A stretch of 64,000 nucleotides of DNA from an uncultured Clostridia bacterium. GTDB taxonomy: Bacteria > Bacillota > Clostridia > Oscillospirales > Oscillospiraceae. Of the stretch, positions 17,689 through 25,502 are shown in pieces. The notes under the pieces were generated by a model. That model was given only the letters and a program-made list of their open reading frames with translations, had not been told where the DNA came from and did no database searches. The stretch covers positions 1 through 64,000 of the forward strand of contig CAMEER010000002.1 of assembly GCA_945915065.1 (NCBI GenBank), given 5' to 3'. How positions within the stretch are numbered: position 1 is the stretch's first letter; each line of letters starts with the position of its first letter. A program made the position numbers and the translations under genes.

Positions 17689-18591
17689 CTCATTTTTGCA
17701 TAAAAAGGCACGCAGCTTCCGCCGGTCCAAGTCACGACCGATCACATTGATACCGGGGCGCTCATTTTCTCCGGCGAGAGTCACCTCTATCCGGCGAGGC
17801 GCACCGTTTACATGCAGCAATTCATTACCGACCTGCACTGCGCCTTTGATCCGCAGTATCTGGCCGGCACCACCGTCCAACAGCTGTAAAAGGCAATCGG
17901 ACAGCCCGTGCTCTGAAGAAAAGCCGGACGGCAGCAGCATAGTACTCTGAAACATTCCTGTATGGTCAAAGCGGCGGCGTGCATGAGGGCGCAGCATCGT
18001 GCCGGCTGCCATTAACCGGGGGAAGACGGCTTCCCACGGCATCTGCGACCAGTCATCCCACAGGATCAACGGCTGCGGATGCAGCATGCCGGTAAGTAGT
18101 TCTCCGGTCCTGCGCAGTTCTTCCGGATGAGCCAGCGCCGTTTTACTGACCACCACACTGCCGGCATGAATCAGTTCGCTTTGCAGAATCGCCAGATCAT
18201 CCTCCTCCATGCAGGAAAGCATCAAAGGATCTACCACACCGCACCACATGCCGAGCTCCACCGGAACATCTCCGCCGGACAGAATGTCCAGCAGATCGTC
18301 ACCGCAGAATAAGCCTGACGGCTCCAGAATGATTCGATCCACCCGTTCTGCCAACTGGCAGAGCATATTATGGAGCGTTACTTTCATCGTACAGCACACG
18401 CATCCACCGGATATTTCACAGACGTCTGTGCCGATAGCCTTCAGCACAGCACCATCTACGCCAGCAGTACCGTACTCATTTTCAATTACGCAGCTTCGCG
18501 ACCCCTGCTGTGTCAGCCAAGGCAGATAAGCCTTGATGAGTGTGGTCTTTCCGGCGCCGAGAAATCCCGTTATCACATCAAGCTGTGTCAT
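17674..18591 (-). CDS. CobW/G3E-family GTPase
   Basis: A 305-residue G3E P-loop GTPase. It has Walker A GFLGAGKTT (residues 8-16), switch region ENEYG, and the metal-binding GCVCCT motif. The base-recognition NKxD motif is changed to SKTAL, so nucleotide preference may differ. Related proteins load metals or cobalamin into client enzymes; here the client is probably the zinc- or corrinoid-dependent methyltransferase machinery. It overlaps UroD2 by 4 bases. Confidence 0.88.
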   Translation of the reverse strand: MTQLDVITGFLGAGKTTLIKAYLPWLTQQGSRSCVIENEYGTAGVDGAVLKAIGTDVCEISGGCVCCTMKVTLHNMLCQLAERVDRIILEPSGLFCGDDLLDILSGGDVPVELGMWCGVVDPLMLSCMEEDDLAILQSELIHAGSVVVSKTALAHPEELRRTGELLTGMLHPQPLILWDDWSQMPWEAVFPRLMAAGTMLRPHARRRFDHTGMFQSTMLLPSGFSSEHGLSDCLLQLLDGGAGQILRIKGAVQVGNELLHVNGAPRRIEVTLAGENERPGINVIGRDLDRRKLRAFLCKNETVTL

Positions 18592-19631
18592 TTTTGATAT
18601 GTACCATAGGTCTTTGCAATATCAATCATTCGCCGTGCCCGGTCAAAGGAGGCATTGGCAGGGTATTCGCAGCCAGTGGCCAACAAAAAACCTCCATCTG
18701 CCGCCATGGCGTCGATTTGGTCGCGGCACTGGGCATCCCATTCCTCGTCGGATCCGATTACAGCGTTTGCCGGCGTCACGGCGCCGATCAGCGCCACTTT
18801 CTGTCCGTATTTTTCCTTGCACTCAGCAAAATCAGCACAATCATCCGGCGGATACAGAAACGAAATGGCCACCGGGTCGATGGCTTCGATCTGTGCATCA
18901 AAGTAGATCCTCTGCCCGCAGTTATGGATCATATTCATGCAGCCGTGGGCACGTACAACATCAGCCAGCATTTTCATTGGGCCAGCCTCCATATCCCGCC
19001 ACATGGCCTTGCTCATAATGGAACCACTGGCAAAAAGCGTATCCCACATTATGGCGTCCACGCCCACATCACACAACGCACCCACATAGTCGGCCAATGT
19101 CTCAGCTACCTGCCAGGTGGCCGTCTTCACTGCCTCGGGATCATCATAAAGATCCATGTACATTTCCTGCTGATTGCGCAGCATGGACAAGGTTCCCAAC
19201 GGGCCGAACACAAAGGCAACCACGGGCAGGGTACCTTTCTTTTCCGCGACCAGCCGGCGACACACGTCAATATGCATCATCATACGCTTACTGCTGCGAT
19301 AATCCACCTTTTTGATCTTTGCATAGTCGGCAATATCTTTAATGACGGGATCGCTGTAATCGGGATGTGCCGCTTCATTCTCCGGATAAATTAATTTCTG
19401 ACCCCATGCATCGCATTCCACGGACAGATCAATGAGCGTAACAAGACAATCGATATCAAATAACTCAGCTGTTTTCAGAAATCCGGCTGCACAGGTCTCA
19501 GCATCAGTAGACCATTTCTCATAACTGGCGCCGACTAATTTGCGATTGATGCCGCACATAATAGGATAGACAGGGACATGGTCCGGTTCCTTGTGGGAAA
19601 GAGCCGCGACAACGCGCTCATAAGAAGTCAT
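18588..19631 (-). CDS. UroD-family methyltransferase (UroD2), MtaA-like with zinc ligands
   Basis: A 347-residue UroD-superfamily protein. It keeps the zinc ligands of MtaA/MtbA/CmuA-type enzymes: H236 and C238 in HNCGQ, and C321 in GCEYP. It would move a methyl between the corrinoid and a thiol acceptor, or demethylate a thioether. It is co-transcribed with the CobW GTPase from a promoter that shares an upstream motif with the main operon. Its retained zinc site contrasts with UroD1. Confidence 0.85.
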   Translation of the reverse strand: MTSYERVVAALSHKEPDHVPVYPIMCGINRKLVGASYEKWSTDAETCAAGFLKTAELFDIDCLVTLIDLSVECDAWGQKLIYPENEAAHPDYSDPVIKDIADYAKIKKVDYRSSKRMMMHIDVCRRLVAEKKGTLPVVAFVFGPLGTLSMLRNQQEMYMDLYDDPEAVKTATWQVAETLADYVGALCDVGVDAIMWDTLFASGSIMSKAMWRDMEAGPMKMLADVVRAHGCMNMIHNCGQRIYFDAQIEAIDPVAISFLYPPDDCADFAECKEKYGQKVALIGAVTPANAVIGSDEEWDAQCRDQIDAMAADGGFLLATGCEYPANASFDRARRMIDIAKTYGTYQK

Positions 19632-19669
19632 ACGAAAACCGCCTTTCCATCACGATGAAATCTGCCATT

Positions 19670-19731
19670 ATTATAGTGGATATAGGATCGGCGGTTCTAT
19701 AAATATTTCGGCACTTTTCGGTATTTTTTTT
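19670..19731 (-). promoter_or_regulatory. Promoter with A-rich upstream motif, UroD2-CobW operon
   Basis: TATAAT at 19670-19675 is a perfect -10, without a recognisable -35. About 30 bases upstream, 19706-19731 carries CCGAAA twice, 10 bases apart, behind an A-run. This resembles the block at 12571-12600. Lack of a -35 and conserved spacing suggest activator-dependent transcription. Confidence 0.5.
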
Positions 19732-19895
19732 CAAACATTGCCTTGTGGATACAGGTAGATGCCGAATCGGATAGATCCAAACAATAGTGAATTCTCTCTG
19801 CAGTCCTGTGTATCAAGATACATTCGCGGTGCAAGAAATCGCATACTGTAAGAAATTGTTTAGCGACTACTGCAAGTTGTAGTCCGCCTGATCAG

Positions 19896-19925
19896 ACGCA
19901 GAGAAGCTTTACGCAGAGAAGCTTT
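19896..19925. repeat. 15-base perfect tandem duplication
   Basis: ACGCAGAGAAGCTTT occurs twice in a row (19896-19910 and 19911-19925), immediately before the end of the integrase fragment. It may be a replication slip or a rearrangement footprint. Confidence 0.9.
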
Positions 19926-19932
19926 ATATGTG

Positions 19933-20310
19933 TTAAAGTTGACCGTATTCTTTAGCGGCCGTGTGGTTATTTGAAGTAGCCCCTGTTCTTTCCTCTGACC
20001 CACATTCTGACCCAGCGGGCACAGAGGACTGTCCATCGAACGGAAATCCCGTAAAATCGTCGGAAAGCTTTATATAGCAATGTTTTGTAGTCTCCGGCGC
20101 ATCCCGCTTCATCTCCGCCGTGGCGTGGGGGTAGGTACTAAGGGTAAAGCCTGCGTCGTAGTGTCCCGGGGCACCAGATAGAGTTTTAACATCTACTCCA
20201 TTTTTCAAAGACAGCGTTGCGAAGGTGTGGCGCAGATCGTGGAAGCGGATATGCTCGGCACCGATAGCTTTCAGTATCTTGTCATGGGTATGCCGGAAGG
20301 AATCCGGATG
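19933..20310 (-). pseudogene. Tyrosine recombinase (integrase), C-terminal fragment
   Basis: An open stretch from a TAA near 20311 to the stop at 19933 encodes the catalytic end of a phage/ICE integrase. It includes the HxxR motif in RFHDLRHTFAT, the second box LSGAPGHYDAGFTLSTY with the nucleophilic tyrosine, and YPHATAEM. The usual leucine before GH is proline. N-terminal DNA-binding domains and the first catalytic arginine are missing, so the gene is dead. It lies 450 bases from a tRNA-like attachment site. Confidence 0.8.
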
Positions 20311-20407
20311 TTTTTAGTAACCAACAGACATACCGACCTTAATCGCTACGGCTGATAGGCAGAGTTATCAGAAACTTATCATTTTCCCAGAGGCGTGTAC
20401 TCTTTGC

Positions 20408-20557
20408 TTACAGCGATTCTGTTTTTGAGCCGGCGTTTGCATCGATCCATGCTCTCAGCTTGTCTTTCGGAACAACGATGCGGCTGCCGATCCTCAACGC
20501 AGGGAAGCCCTCACTGCGGACCAGCTCATACGCACCGGCGCGAGAAATGCCTATCTT
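20408..20557 (-). pseudogene. Excisionase-like fragment
   Basis: About 49 codons read IGISRAGAYELVRSEGFPAL then RIGSRIVVPKDKLRAWIDAN, the winged helix-turn-helix of Tn916-type excisionases. A stop codon immediately precedes the lysine of the fragment, so the start is lost. With the integrase fragment it marks a decayed integration module. Confidence 0.7.
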
Positions 20558-20762
20558 TTAGCTTCACGCTGACATACCAGATGATTGCTGGTCGGAGAGC
20601 AATAAATACCACTCTCCGGTTCCAGGTTTGACCCTTACCCCGACCCTTTATCCATTCAAACCCAGAAAAACCAACGCAACTGACTGGCACGATTTTCCCA
20701 GATTTTGAATCTATATAGTCATAATTCTATCAAAAAAGTTGTAGAAAACCAGTATTTCGCAA

Positions 20763-20785
20763 TTCAAGTCCTGTACCGCGCACCA
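20763..20785 (+). other. tRNA 3' end, probable attachment-site remnant
   Basis: The 23 bases read as the end of a tRNA: T-loop TTCAAGT, T-stem CCTGT, acceptor strand ACCGCGC, discriminator A and CCA. The bases before it do not form the T-stem partner (ACAGG) or the rest of a tRNA. A terminator follows at 20790. Integrases often recombine into tRNA 3' ends, and int/xis fragments lie beside it, so this is probably an att site. Confidence 0.65.
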
Positions 20786-20789
20786 CGAA

Positions 20790-20820
20790 AAACCCTGCAA
20801 CCAAAAAGGTTGCAGGGTTT
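20790..20820 (+). terminator. Strong terminator after the tRNA remnant
   Basis: AAACCCTGCAACC and its perfect complement form a 13-base stem with loop of five A, followed by TTTTTTG. It would have been the terminator of the original tRNA gene. Confidence 0.85.
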
Positions 20821-20961
20821 TTTGTTTATCCGCTTTTCCAGTTTTTCGCCGCCCGTTCCGAATGGTCACACCGCGCACATGTGAGCGTAAAAGCAGCCAA
20901 AACATCTGACAGGTGGCAGCTTTCCCAACAAGATACGAAGATCTCCGTGCCCCGGCAGTTT

Positions 20962-21300
20962 TTATCCTTTGTTCATTCTGGCTTCTGCCCAGTCGCTGAG
21001 CTGCTCCAGAATCGGCAGCAGTGCCCGGCAGTCGTCGGTGGGGCTGTACTCCACCCGCACCGGCACCTCCGGGTATACGGTGCGCACCACCAGCCCGTCG
21101 GCCTCCAGCTCCCGCAGCGCTGTGGCCAGTACCGTGTTGCTGATGCCGTCCAGCTTGCCGCGCAGTGCGTTATAGCGCAGCTGCCCGGCGTTGGTCAGGG
21201 CGCAGACGATCTGCACCTTCCACTTGCCGCCGATGACACTCATGGCATAGTGCAGCGGACATTTCTCCATGCAGGGACATTCGTAATGGCTCTGGGACAT
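20962..21300 (-). CDS. HxlR-family transcriptional regulator
   Basis: A 112-residue winged-helix regulator. CPLHYAMSVIGGKWKVQIVC, then LRYNALRGKLDGISNTVLAT and DGLVVRTVYPEVPVRVEY are the HxlR signature. C9, C11 and C15 near the N-terminus may sense redox or electrophiles. It is divergent from the LysE-type exporter and probably controls it. Confidence 0.9.
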   Translation of the reverse strand: MSQSHYECPCMEKCPLHYAMSVIGGKWKVQIVCALTNAGQLRYNALRGKLDGISNTVLATALRELEADGLVVRTVYPEVPVRVEYSPTDDCRALLPILEQLSDWAEARMNKG

Positions 21301-21339
21301 GGTAAGTTTCTCCTGACCTTGTTATGAGAATCTGCGTTC

Positions 21340-21367
21340 TTGCTTTTCCCATATAACGTGCTATGAT
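21340..21367 (+). promoter_or_regulatory. Promoter of the LysE-type exporter
   Basis: TTGCTT (21340-21345) and TATGAT (21362-21367) with a 16-base spacer. It lies in the divergent gap next to the HxlR gene. Confidence 0.65.
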
Positions 21368-21402
21368 TATAGCAGGTAAGAAAAAAGGAGTAAATAGCCA
21401 AT

Positions 21403-22023
21403 ATGAACATATATCTTCAGGGGCTCACCATGGGCCTTGCCTATGTGGCGCCCATCGGCCTGCAAAACCTGTTCGTGATCAACACCGCCCTGACCCAAAA
21501 GCGCAGCCGGGTCTATCTGACGGCGCTGATCGTCATCTTTTTCGACATCACACTGGGTCTTGCCTGCTTTCTGGGCGTCGGCGCGCTGATGCAGGCCCTT
21601 CCCTGGTTGCAAAAGGTCATTCTGGGTATCGGCAGTCTCATCGTCATCTGGATCGGTATCGGGCTTTTGCGCTCCAAAGCCAGTATGGAGGGCGGCCGGG
21701 ATGTAAACGTGCCCATCTGGAAGGTGATCTCCACCGCCTGCGTGGTGACATGGTTCAATCCGCAGGCCATCATCGACGGCACCATGATGCTGGGAGCGTT
21801 CCGGGCCAGCCTGCCGGCCGGCAGCGACGTGTTTTTCATCTGCGGCTTTGCCAGCGCGTCGGTGCTGTGGTTTTTGGGTATCTCTACCGTCATCTCCCTG
21901 TTCAGTGCCCGGTTCACCAATAAGGTCCTCAACATCATCAACAAGGTGTGCGGCGCGGTGATTATCTTCTATGGCGGCAAGCTGGCGTGGAGTTTTCTGA
22001 AGCTGATGGGCTGGGTCGGCTGA
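21403..22023 (+). CDS. LysE-family amino-acid exporter
   Basis: A 206-residue membrane protein with about six helices. The N-terminus GLTMGLAYVAPIGLQNLFVI and the central TWFNPQAIIDG motif are characteristic of LysE/ArgO exporters. It would export basic amino acids or related compounds. An AAAGGAG site precedes the ATG. The HxlR neighbour replaces the usual LysG regulator. Confidence 0.9.
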   Translation: MNIYLQGLTMGLAYVAPIGLQNLFVINTALTQKRSRVYLTALIVIFFDITLGLACFLGVGALMQALPWLQKVILGIGSLIVIWIGIGLLRSKASMEGGRDVNVPIWKVISTACVVTWFNPQAIIDGTMMLGAFRASLPAGSDVFFICGFASASVLWFLGISTVISLFSARFTNKVLNIINKVCGAVIIFYGGKLAWSFLKLMGWVG

Positions 22024-22053
22024 GGATTTTGACGAAACAATTACCGAAAGCTC

Positions 22054-22081
22054 TTGCATCTTTCCCGAATCGTGGTATGAT
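22054..22081 (+). promoter_or_regulatory. Promoter of the FMN-dependent oxidoreductase
   Basis: TTGCAT (22054-22059) and TATGAT (22076-22081), 16-base spacer, about 40 bases before the start codon region. Confidence 0.6.
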
Positions 22082-22129
22082 AAGCCATACCCACGCTCTG
22101 AACAGCGATTTGAAAGCGAGGAAAAAAGT

Positions 22130-23143
22130 ATGACTTATCAGGAGATTCTCGATCATTCCCGTACTCAGATCGGGCCTTACTGCAAGTCCTGCAAGATCTG
22201 CAACGGTCTGACCTGCAAAAACACCATTCCCGGCCCCGGCGCCAAGGGATTGGGTACCAGTTTTATCCGCAACTATCAGAAGTGGCAGGAGCTGTGTGTC
22301 AATATGGACACCATCTGTGAAAACGGTCCGGCGGATACCACCTTTGATTTCTTCGGCCACCGGCTGGCGCTGCCTGTGATGGCGGGGCCTGTGGGCGCCA
22401 TGCAGCTGCATTACGGCGACCGCTATAACGATATGGAGTATAATGACCTTCTGGTGGCCGCCTGTGCCAAGGCCGGGATCCTGGCCTTTACCGGCGACGG
22501 CACCAATCCCGCCGTCATGGAGGGCGCCGTGAAGGCCATCGCTGCCAACCACGGCGCAGGTGTTCCCACCGTGAAGCCGTGGAATAAAGAGGAAGTGTTC
22601 CGCAAGCTGGACATGGCCAAAGCCAGCGGTGCCCGGGCCATTGCCATGGATATCGACGCGGCGGGTCTCCCCTTCCTGAAGAATCTGACGCCTCCCGCCG
22701 GCAGCAAGACGGTGGAGGAGCTGAAGGAGATCGCGGACTATGCCCAGGTGCCGTTTATCCTCAAGGGCATTATGACCGTCCGCGGCGCGGAGAAGGCCGT
22801 CAAGGCCGGCGCCAAGGCCATCGTCGTATCCAATCACGGCGGCCGGGTGCTGGATCAGTGTCCCGCCACGGCGGAGGTACTGCCGGAGATCGTGAAGGCT
22901 GTGGGCAAGGACGTGATGGTGCTGGTGGACGGCGGTATCCGCACCGGTACGGATGTGTTCAAGGCGCTGGCGCTGGGCGCCAAGGGCGTGCTGATCGCCC
23001 GGCCTTTCGTCAACATGGTCTACGGCGGCGGTCTGGAAGGGCCTGCCGCATTGGTGGCCAAGCTGAAAGCGGAGCTGGAGGACACCATGCTCATGTGCGG
23101 CGCCCACTCTCTGGCGGAGATCGACCGGTCCATGGTCAGATGA
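22130..23143 (+). CDS. FMN-dependent alpha-hydroxy-acid dehydrogenase-like protein
   Basis: A 337-residue TIM-barrel flavoprotein of the lactate/glycolate oxidase family. The FMN and substrate motifs VSNHGGRVLD and LVDGGIRTGTDVFKALALGA are clear, and PFILKGIMT gives the catalytic lysine strand. A cysteine-rich N-terminus (CKSCKICNGLTCKN) is unusual and could bind an iron-sulfur cluster. It probably oxidises a 2-hydroxy acid, passing electrons to a carrier rather than oxygen in an anaerobe. Confidence 0.8.
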   Translation: MTYQEILDHSRTQIGPYCKSCKICNGLTCKNTIPGPGAKGLGTSFIRNYQKWQELCVNMDTICENGPADTTFDFFGHRLALPVMAGPVGAMQLHYGDRYNDMEYNDLLVAACAKAGILAFTGDGTNPAVMEGAVKAIAANHGAGVPTVKPWNKEEVFRKLDMAKASGARAIAMDIDAAGLPFLKNLTPPAGSKTVEELKEIADYAQVPFILKGIMTVRGAEKAVKAGAKAIVVSNHGGRVLDQCPATAEVLPEIVKAVGKDVMVLVDGGIRTGTDVFKALALGAKGVLIARPFVNMVYGGGLEGPAALVAKLKAELEDTMLMCGAHSLAEIDRSMVR

Positions 23144-23169
23144 TACTGATACATCTTCATAATCATAAA

Positions 23170-23195
23170 AATCCCCACCCGGCAGGGTGGGGATT
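23170..23195. terminator. Bidirectional terminator
   Basis: AATCCCCACCC and GGGTGGGGATT form a perfect 11-base stem between convergent genes, flanked by A-rich and T-rich bases. Confidence 0.8.
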
Positions 23196-23218
23196 CTTGT
23201 TGTATGTGTGTTCGTACC

Positions 23219-23470
23219 TTACTCGGTCACGAAGGGCAGCAGGGCGATCTGACGGGCGCGCTTGATGGCCTCGGTCAGCTGGCGCTGATGCATGGCGCAG
23301 GTACCGGTGGTGCGGCGAGGCAGGATCTTGGAGCGCTCGCTGATGAAGCGGCGCAGCTTGGCAGCATCCTTGTAATCAATATGCTCGCACTTATCCACGC
23401 AGAACTGGCAAACCTTTTTCCGCTTGCGGACGCCGCCGCGTGCGGGTCTGTTTTCACGTTCCATAGCCAT
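23219..23470 (-). CDS. rpsR: Small-subunit ribosomal protein bS18
   Basis: An 83-residue protein. [17 protein letters not shown] carries the zinc-binding cysteines found in some Firmicute S18 proteins, and [19 protein letters not shown] is the conserved RNA-binding core. The start at 23470 follows AAGGAGG by eight bases; longer forms lack such a site. Last gene of rpsF-ssb-rpsR. Confidence 0.97.
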   Translation of the reverse strand: MAMERENRPARGGVRKRKKVCQFCVDKCEHIDYKDAAKLRRFISERSKILPRRTTGTCAMHQRQLTEAIKRARQIALLPFVTE

Positions 23471-23512
23471 GGAATAGTCCTCCTTATAATTTTTTTGTGT
23501 CCTTGACACGGA

Positions 23513-23977
23513 TCAGAACGGCAGATCGCCGTCCTCCTCATCGATCTCGGCAAATTCGCCGCCCACAGGGGCCGCGAAACCGCCGGCAGGCGCGCTGTAA
23601 GCGGGCGCACTGTGATAGGCAGGGGCATCGTTGAACGAATTGCCGCCATTGCCTGCGGGCCGGCTGTCACCGAAATAGACGTTGTCGGCAACGACCTCCG
23701 CGCTGCGGCGCTTGTTGCCGTCTTTGTCCTGCCAGTCGCGGATCTGCAGACGACCCTCCACCACGGCCATGCGGCCCTTGGTGAAATACTTCGCGACAAA
23801 TTCGGCAGTGGAACGCCACGCCACCACATCGATGAAATCCGTTTCCTTCTCGCCGGACTGGGACTTGTAATCCCGGTCCACGGCCAGAGAGAAGCTGGTA
23901 ACAGGGGTACCGGACGGCGTACGGCGCAGTTCGGGATCACGGGTCAGGCGACCCATGATAAAGATCTTGTTGAGCAT
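23513..23977 (-). CDS. ssb: Single-stranded DNA-binding protein
   Basis: A 154-residue protein with an OB fold (MLNKIFIMGRLTRDPELRRT) and the C-terminal acidic tip DGDLPF that binds partner proteins. The linker is rich in Ala, Tyr and Gly. It sits between the two ribosomal protein genes, the usual Firmicute order. Confidence 0.97.
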   Translation of the reverse strand: MLNKIFIMGRLTRDPELRRTPSGTPVTSFSLAVDRDYKSQSGEKETDFIDVVAWRSTAEFVAKYFTKGRMAVVEGRLQIRDWQDKDGNKRRSAEVVADNVYFGDSRPAGNGGNSFNDAPAYHSAPAYSAPAGGFAAPVGGEFAEIDEEDGDLPF

Positions 23978-23989
23978 CGAAAGCCCTCC

Positions 23990-24286
23990 TTACTCGTCCT
24001 TGCAGACGATCATGGAACGCATGACACCCTCGGTAATGCCAAGGATACGATCCAGCTCACGGGGGAATTCCGACGCGCTGGTGAAGGACATCAGAACATA
24101 ATAGCCTTCAGTTTTGTAGTCGATCGCATACGCGAGACGACGCTTGCCCCACTCGTCGACGACGACGTTGGACGCATGCTGTTCAGCCAGAGCCTGGAAC
24201 TTTGCCACGGTGGCGGCAACAGCCTCCTCACCCTGTGCGGGGTCGATGATGTAAACGACCTCATAGTTGGCGGAAATCTTAGCCAT
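23990..24286 (-). CDS. rpsF: Small-subunit ribosomal protein bS6
   Basis: A 98-residue protein with the S6 ferredoxin-like fold: YEVVYIIDP, then DEWGKRRLAYAIDYKTEGYY. The start at 24286 is eight bases after AGGAGG; the upstream GTG lies inside that site. First gene of the operon. Confidence 0.96.
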   Translation of the reverse strand: MAKISANYEVVYIIDPAQGEEAVAATVAKFQALAEQHASNVVVDEWGKRRLAYAIDYKTEGYYVLMSFTSASEFPRELDRILGITEGVMRSMIVCKDE

Positions 24287-24375
24287 ACTTTGCACCTCCT
24301 TTTGGACAAATGGCCCCCATTCACAGATGGGAGCAAGGATTTACCCGCATCTTTTCATAATACGCGAGCCTAATT

Positions 24376-24403
24376 ATTTTACCATTTCCTCGCAAAAAGT
24401 CAA
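24376..24403 (-). promoter_or_regulatory. Promoter of rpsF-ssb-rpsR
   Basis: TTGACT (24398-24403) and TAAAAT (24376-24381) with a 16-base spacer, reading left. It leaves a leader of about 80 bases before rpsF, where S18/S6 feedback could act, though I see no clear binding structure. Confidence 0.7.
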
Positions 24404-24909
24404 TCTTTTTTTTGCAGATCACGGAAATATTTCGTTTTTTCCAGTCCTTTCAACAGCAAAAGGCCCAGAACGTAGCACACCACCGCCTCGCTGACGGCCA
24501 GTGAACAGGCATTGTACCAAAACGCGGCGGCAAAGGCCTGTGTAAAGCCGGTCTGTTCAAAGGCCAGCAGACCGCCCACCAGCACCGCGTTGACCGCCAC
24601 CGGCGGCAGCGGCGCCAGATACCGGCTGCGGCACCGGGCGGTAAGCCACGCCGCGATCAGCGTGGCGAGGGAGCCTATCACGATGTCCAGGAGGCCGTAG
24701 GGGCTGAGGAGGTTGGCGATCAGGCACCCCACGAACAGGCCGCCTGTGGCCTCGGGAAACAGGAACGGAAGCACACACAGCGCCTCGGAAAACCGGAACT
24801 GGATGGGCCCGTAGGTGATGCCGAATACCGATCCGAAAATAGTCATCACGGCGTAAGCCGCGCCGATCATGCCGGCGGCGGCCAGCTTGCGGGCAGAGAG
24901 ATTTTTCAT
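24400..24909 (-). CDS. QueT-family transporter (queuosine precursor type)
   Basis: A 169-residue membrane protein of the QueT/DUF988 family, substrate-binding subunit of an ECF importer. IGAAYAVMTIFGSVFGITYG and PIQFRFSEALCVLPFLFP are diagnostic. It overlaps the anti-sigma-like gene by 4 bases. No preQ1 riboswitch is visible ahead of it, perhaps because it is an internal operon gene. Confidence 0.85.
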   Translation of the reverse strand: MKNLSARKLAAAGMIGAAYAVMTIFGSVFGITYGPIQFRFSEALCVLPFLFPEATGGLFVGCLIANLLSPYGLLDIVIGSLATLIAAWLTARCRSRYLAPLPPVAVNAVLVGGLLAFEQTGFTQAFAAAFWYNACSLAVSEAVVCYVLGLLLLKGLEKTKYFRDLQKKD

Positions 24910-25502
24910 TCTTCTACCTCCAATATCAATGTCACGCCGCCGTCAATGCCGTGCAGCGCGTCTACTGTTTCGCCAAGTGCCGCCGCCTGTTCCCGCGTCA
25001 GGTCATAGACCACGCTGCCGTCCCCGGCGGAAATCGGCTCCACCGCCATGGCTTCCAGCGCCTCCCGGGCAACTCCGGCCTCCTGACCGGTCAGCGTGAC
25101 CGTATCTCCGGCGCCGTAATCCTGCTTGCGGTCCTGCTGCCCGGCAGCATCAAAGTCCTCTTCGCTGCTGTTGGTGGGCGCGGTACTGTACACCAGCTGA
25201 TTGTCGGCGGTATCCGCGCCGTTGGCTTCCTCCCACATCTCCGGAGCGGCACTGTCCGCGCTTGTGGCGGCCTGATTGCTCGCCCGGGGCATGACCAACG
25301 GAATGGCCGCGGCGATCACCGCGCAGGCGGCCAGCGCCGCCAGAATCTTCTGATACGGCTGTTTTTTTGCCTTCTCCTGGGGCGTACGGCGCACCTGTTC
25401 CATGAGCCGGGCCGTAAAATCCTCTGCGGGTTCGGCGTCAGACGCCAGAGACTCCCGCAATAACTGTTCCAATACATCGTTTTCCCGTTCTTCCCGGTTC
25501 AT
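24906..25502 (-). CDS. Membrane-anchored putative anti-sigma factor
   Basis: A 198-residue protein with an acidic N-terminal region, one membrane helix near residues 53-72 (ILAALAACAVIAAAIPLVM) and an extracellular domain. It follows an ECF sigma factor gene with a 4-base overlap, the standard order for sigma and its inhibitor. No zinc-finger HxxxCxxC is seen, so a different sigma-binding domain is expected. Function is inferred from context. Confidence 0.6.
   Translation of the reverse strand: MNREERENDVLEQLLRESLASDAEPAEDFTARLMEQVRRTPQEKAKKQPYQKILAALAACAVIAAAIPLVMPRASNQAATSADSAAPEMWEEANGADTADNQLVYSTAPTNSSEEDFDAAGQQDRKQDYGAGDTVTLTGQEAGVAREALEAMAVEPISAGDGSVVYDLTREQAAALGETVDALHGIDGGVTLILEVEE

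Noticed and set aside
20560..20785. Complete tRNA gene before the terminator at 20790
   Set aside because: Only the last 23 bases fit a tRNA; the acceptor 5' strand, D-arm and anticodon arm cannot be formed.
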